64,000 bases of DNA from Nocardiopsis listeri NBRC 13360. Lineage in GTDB: Bacteria > Actinomycetota > Actinomycetes > Streptosporangiales > Streptosporangiaceae. Position numbers and translations under genes: made by a program. The stretch lies in contig NZ_BCSH01000029.1 of assembly GCF_001570765.1 (NCBI RefSeq), positions 1 through 64,000 of the forward strand, written 5' to 3'. Shown here piece after piece: positions 61,249-64,000 of this stretch; positions within the stretch are counted from its first letter, which is position 1; the number at the start of each line of letters is the position of its first letter. The notes under the pieces were generated by a model. The model ran no database searches, was not told the DNA's origin, and worked only from the letters and a program-made list of their open reading frames with translations.

Positions 61249-64000
61249 GTGGTGACCAAGCGAGAGACCCCCGAACAGACAGCCCCGGCCGATGGCGGGC
61301 GCCCCCGACTGCTCCTTCTGGACGGCCACTCGATGGCCTTTCGCGCGTTCTTCGCGTTGCCGGTGGAGAACTTCGGTACCAGTACCGGGCAGTCGACCAA
61401 CGCCGTGTACGGGTTCGCCTCCATGTTGGTGAAGTTGTTGCGTGATGAGGAGCCCACGCATGTGGCGGTGGCGTGGGACCTGTCGGGCCCCACGTTCCGG
61501 GACGAGGAGTACGACGGTTACAAGGGCGGTCGTTCGGAGACCCCGCCGGAGTTCCCGTCCCAGGTGCCGTTGACGCAGGACCTGATGCGCTTGATCGGCG
61601 TGACCAACCTGTCCGCGCCCGGATTCGAGGCCGACGACGTGATCGCCACGCTCGCCCACCAGGGCGGCGAGGCGGGCATGGAGGTGCTGATCGCCTCCGG
61701 TGACCGGGACGCCTTCCAGCTGGTCACCGAGAACTGCACGGTGCTGTACCCGGGCAAGAGCCTGTCGGACCTGCGGCGGATGAATCCGGCGGCGGTGGAG
61801 GACAAGTACGGGGTCTCGCCCGAGCGCTACCGGGACCTGGCCGCTTTGGTGGGGGAGAAGGCCGACAACCTACCCGGTGTGCCCGGGGTGGGGCCCAAGA
61901 CCGCCGCGAAGTGGATCGCCAGGTTCGGGTCCCTGGAGGCCCTGGTGGAGCGCGCCGACGAGGTCACCGGCAAGGCCGGGCAGAACTTCCGCGACCACCT
62001 GGCCGACGTGCTGCGCAACCAGCGTCTCAACAAGCTGGTAACCGACGTGCCGCTCGACGCCGAGGTGAGCGCGCTCGGTTTGGGTGAGACGGATCGGGCC
62101 GGAGTGGACGCGCTCTTCGACAACCTGGAGTTCGCCTCCAACCTGCGTGAGCGCCTGTACGCGGTGGTGCGCGCCGCGGAGCCGGGCGAGGGCGGCGACG
62201 GCTCCGGTGAGGGTTTCGAGGTGGACGTGACCGTCGCCGACACCGGCGACGTGGCGGCCTGGCTCACCGAGCACGCCTCCGTGGACGGTGTGACCACCGA
62301 GGCTCCGGCCGGACTGGCCCTGGAAGGTACCTGGGGCCGGGGGACCGGTCGGGTGGACGCGCTGGCGGTGACCGTCGCCGGCGGCGCCTCCCTGTACCTG
62401 GACCCCACCTTGTTGGACGTCGCCGACACGGAGGCGCTCGCGGCCTTCCTCTCCGACGCGGATCGTCCCAAGGTGGTGCACGAGTGCAAGGGCGCCCTGC
62501 TGGCCCTGGGCGCGCACGGGTGGTCCCTGGGCGGCGTGGTGAGCGACACCGCTCTGGCCGCCTACCTGGCCCAGCCCGGGCAGCGCCGGTTCGATCTGGC
62601 AGACCTGACCCGCAAGTACCTGGGTCGGGAGCTGGAGGAGGACACCGACGGCGACCAGTTGGCCCTGGACCTGGGTTCGGAGGGCGACGGGGGCGGGCGC
62701 GGCCGTGTGCTGTCGGTGCGTGCCGCGGCCACCCGGGACCTGGCGGTCGTGCTCGCCGCGGAGCTGGGCAAGCGTGGTGGGGCGCACCTGCTGCGCGAGG
62801 TGGAGCTGCCGCTGGTGGACGTGTTGGCACGGATGGAGCGGGCCGGGATCGCCGCGGACCGCCCCTATCTGGAGGAGTTGCAGGGAGAGTTCGCCTCGGC
62901 GGGACGCGCCGCGGTGGAGCGAGCCCACGAGCTCGTGGGCCGTGAGTTCAACCTGGGTTCCCCCAAGCAGTTGCAGCAGGTGCTGTTCGAGGACCTGGAG
63001 CTGCCGAAGACGAAGAAGATCAAGACCGGGTACACCACCGACGCCGACGCGCTGGCGTGGCTGGCGGGGCAGACCGTCAACGAGCTGCCGGGGGTGCTGT
63101 TGCACCACCGGGACCAGACCAAGCTGCGCACCACGGTCGAGGGTCTGATCAAGACCGTCGCCGACGACGACCGCATCCACACCACGTTCAACCAGATGGT
63201 GGCGGCGACCGGGCGGCTCAGCTCCACCGAACCCAACCTGCAGAACATCCCGGTGCGCACGGACGTGGGCCGGCGGATCCGGCGGGCGTTCGTGGTCGGT
63301 GCGGGCTACGACGAGCTCCTGACCGCCGACTACAGCCAGATCGAGCTGCGGATCATGGCGCACCTGTCCGGCGAGCAGGCACTGATCGACGCGTTCAACA
63401 GTGGTTACGACTTCCACGCGCAGATGGCGGCGCGGGTGTTCGACGTCGCGGTGGAAGAGGTCGACGGTGAGGCGCGTTCCAAGATCAAGGCGATGAGCTA
63501 CGGGTTGGCCTACGGGTTGAGCGCCTATGGGCTGTCGCAGCAGTTGGGAATCGCTCCTGATGAGGCCAAGCGGCTGATGGAGGACTACTTCGCCAGCTTC
63601 GGCGGGGTGCGCGACTACCTGAACGAGGTGGTGGAGCAGGCCCGCAAGGTCGGCTACACCGAGACGATCCTGGGTCGACGCCGGTACCTGCCGGATCTGA
63701 CCAGCGACAACCGGCAGCGTCGGGAGATGGCCGAGCGGATGGCGTTGAACGCGCCGATCCAGGGTTCGGCGGCCGACATCATCAAGGTCGCGATGTTGCG
63801 GGTGGACGCGGCGCTCACCGAGGGTGGACACGACTCCCGTGTCCTGCTGCAGGTGCACGACGAACTCGTGGTGGAGATCGCCCCGGGCGAGCGCGAGGCG
63901 GTGGAAAACCTCGTGACGCACGAGATGGGCTCGGCCTATGATCTGCGTGTTCCGCTGGGCGTTTCGGTCGGCAGCGGGCAGAACTGGCACGACGCCGCGC
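61249..64000 (+). CDS. polA: DNA polymerase I (cut by window end)
   Basis: The first 917 codons of PolA; the frame runs off the window with no stop, very near the normal C-terminus. The 5'-3' exonuclease domain opens the protein (LLLLDGHSMAFRAFFAL, AWDLSGPTFRDEEYDGYKGG, FEADDVIATLA, GDRDAFQLV, GVPGVGPKTAAKW). The middle 3'-5' exonuclease-like domain lacks the acidic Exo I residues (ALEGTWGRG), so proofreading is lost. Polymerase motifs A (LLTADYSQIELRIMAHLSGE), B (KIKAMSYGLAYG) and C (LLQVHDELVVE) are intact; motif B has Tyr where E. coli has Phe762. Start GTG 61249 or 61252, with TAAGAT 7 nt upstream, suggests a leaderless mRNA. Confidence 0.96.
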   Translation, partial: MVTKRETPEQTAPADGGRPRLLLLDGHSMAFRAFFALPVENFGTSTGQSTNAVYGFASMLVKLLRDEEPTHVAVAWDLSGPTFRDEEYDGYKGGRSETPPEFPSQVPLTQDLMRLIGVTNLSAPGFEADDVIATLAHQGGEAGMEVLIASGDRDAFQLVTENCTVLYPGKSLSDLRRMNPAAVEDKYGVSPERYRDLAALVGEKADNLPGVPGVGPKTAAKWIARFGSLEALVERADEVTGKAGQNFRDHLADVLRNQRLNKLVTDVPLDAEVSALGLGETDRAGVDALFDNLEFASNLRERLYAVVRAAEPGEGGDGSGEGFEVDVTVADTGDVAAWLTEHASVDGVTTEAPAGLALEGTWGRGTGRVDALAVTVAGGASLYLDPTLLDVADTEALAAFLSDADRPKVVHECKGALLALGAHGWSLGGVVSDTALAAYLAQPGQRRFDLADLTRKYLGRELEEDTDGDQLALDLGSEGDGGGRGRVLSVRAAATRDLAVVLAAELGKRGGAHLLREVELPLVDVLARMERAGIAADRPYLEELQGEFASAGRAAVERAHELVGREFNLGSPKQLQQVLFEDLELPKTKKIKTGYTTDADALAWLAGQTVNELPGVLLHHRDQTKLRTTVEGLIKTVADDDRIHTTFNQMVAATGRLSSTEPNLQNIPVRTDVGRRIRRAFVVGAGYDELLTADYSQIELRIMAHLSGEQALIDAFNSGYDFHAQMAARVFDVAVEEVDGEARSKIKAMSYGLAYGLSAYGLSQQLGIAPDEAKRLMEDYFASFGGVRDYLNEVVEQARKVGYTETILGRRRYLPDLTSDNRQRREMAERMALNAPIQGSAADIIKVAMLRVDAALTEGGHDSRVLLQVHDELVVEIAPGEREAVENLVTHEMGSAYDLRVPLGVSVGSGQNWHDAA

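Overview
The window is 64 kb of GC-rich DNA with dense, short-spaced genes, GTG and TTG starts and many leaderless-type promoters. Together with PriA-type HisA, a mycothiol-dependent-type isomerase fold, DnaE1 with an intact PHP site, and the order dnaE - his - trp - lgt - glt - pyk - liv - polA, this points to an actinomycete. Protein style suggests the Nocardiopsis / Streptomonospora neighbourhood (inference only; no marker gene is present to prove it). No rRNA, CRISPR array, insertion sequence or prophage was seen.

Layout. 0.1-10.7 kb: secreted phosphatase-fold protein, dnaE (replicative polymerase), DinB-fold protein, membrane protein, acyl-CoA synthetase, YbaK deacylase, LON-domain protein and an iron-regulated-looking ferritin. 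11-16.5 kb: hisD-hisC-hisB-(53-aa membrane protein)-hisH-priA-hisF, closed by a strong terminator. 16.6-22.5 kb: secreted peptidoglycan-binding-like protein, a two-gene asymmetric ABC exporter, and a convergent SIS-like gene. 22.6-28.6 kb: hisI, Trp-cluster membrane protein, HGxxPAAW protein, CD225 protein, DUF2752 protein, trpC, a candidate Trp-codon leader peptide with alternative hairpins, trpB and trpA. 28.9-34.1 kb: envelope block with MauE/DoxX protein, DsbA-like protein, lgt and two paralogous single-span proteins with a conserved Cys pair. 34.2-36 kb: a BpsA-like (branched polyamine synthase family) gene. 36.5-42.5 kb: gltB-gltD. 42.6-46.4 kb: DUF2784 protein, alpha/alpha-barrel protein, mycothiol-type isomerase fold protein, pyk.

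46.5-52.9 kb is the most accessory-looking part: a DUF1266 membrane protein, a lipoprotein class A beta-lactamase divergent from a LysR regulator overlapping a BlaB-like penicillin-recognising protein (a bla-blaA-blaB induction locus), a 0.6-kb gap with a diverged tandem duplication of a structured element, an HTH-LAGLIDADG endonuclease-like gene, and immediately beside it a 73-nt tRNA with anticodon CAA that lacks the long variable arm expected of a bacterial leucine tRNA. A PdtaR-type ANTAR response regulator follows.

53.2-64 kb: livH (with an unusual N-terminal extracytoplasmic domain)-livM-livG-livF, two convergent tandem livK lipoprotein genes that share long identical DNA tracts, a PaaI-type thioesterase, and polA running off the window end.

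How the parts work together: PriA can cover both the histidine and tryptophan isomerisations, which fits the absence of trpF; GltBD supplies glutamate to HisC and HisH reactions; LivHMGF plus two LivK proteins form a branched-chain amino acid importer; the DsbA/MauE pair could oxidise the Cys-pair proteins encoded beside it; and the LysR/BlaB pair probably controls the beta-lactamase. At least a dozen genes have a TAnnnT-like hexamer placed 6-7 nt before the start codon, indicating leaderless mRNAs. All functional statements rest on reading motifs by eye; no database search was run.
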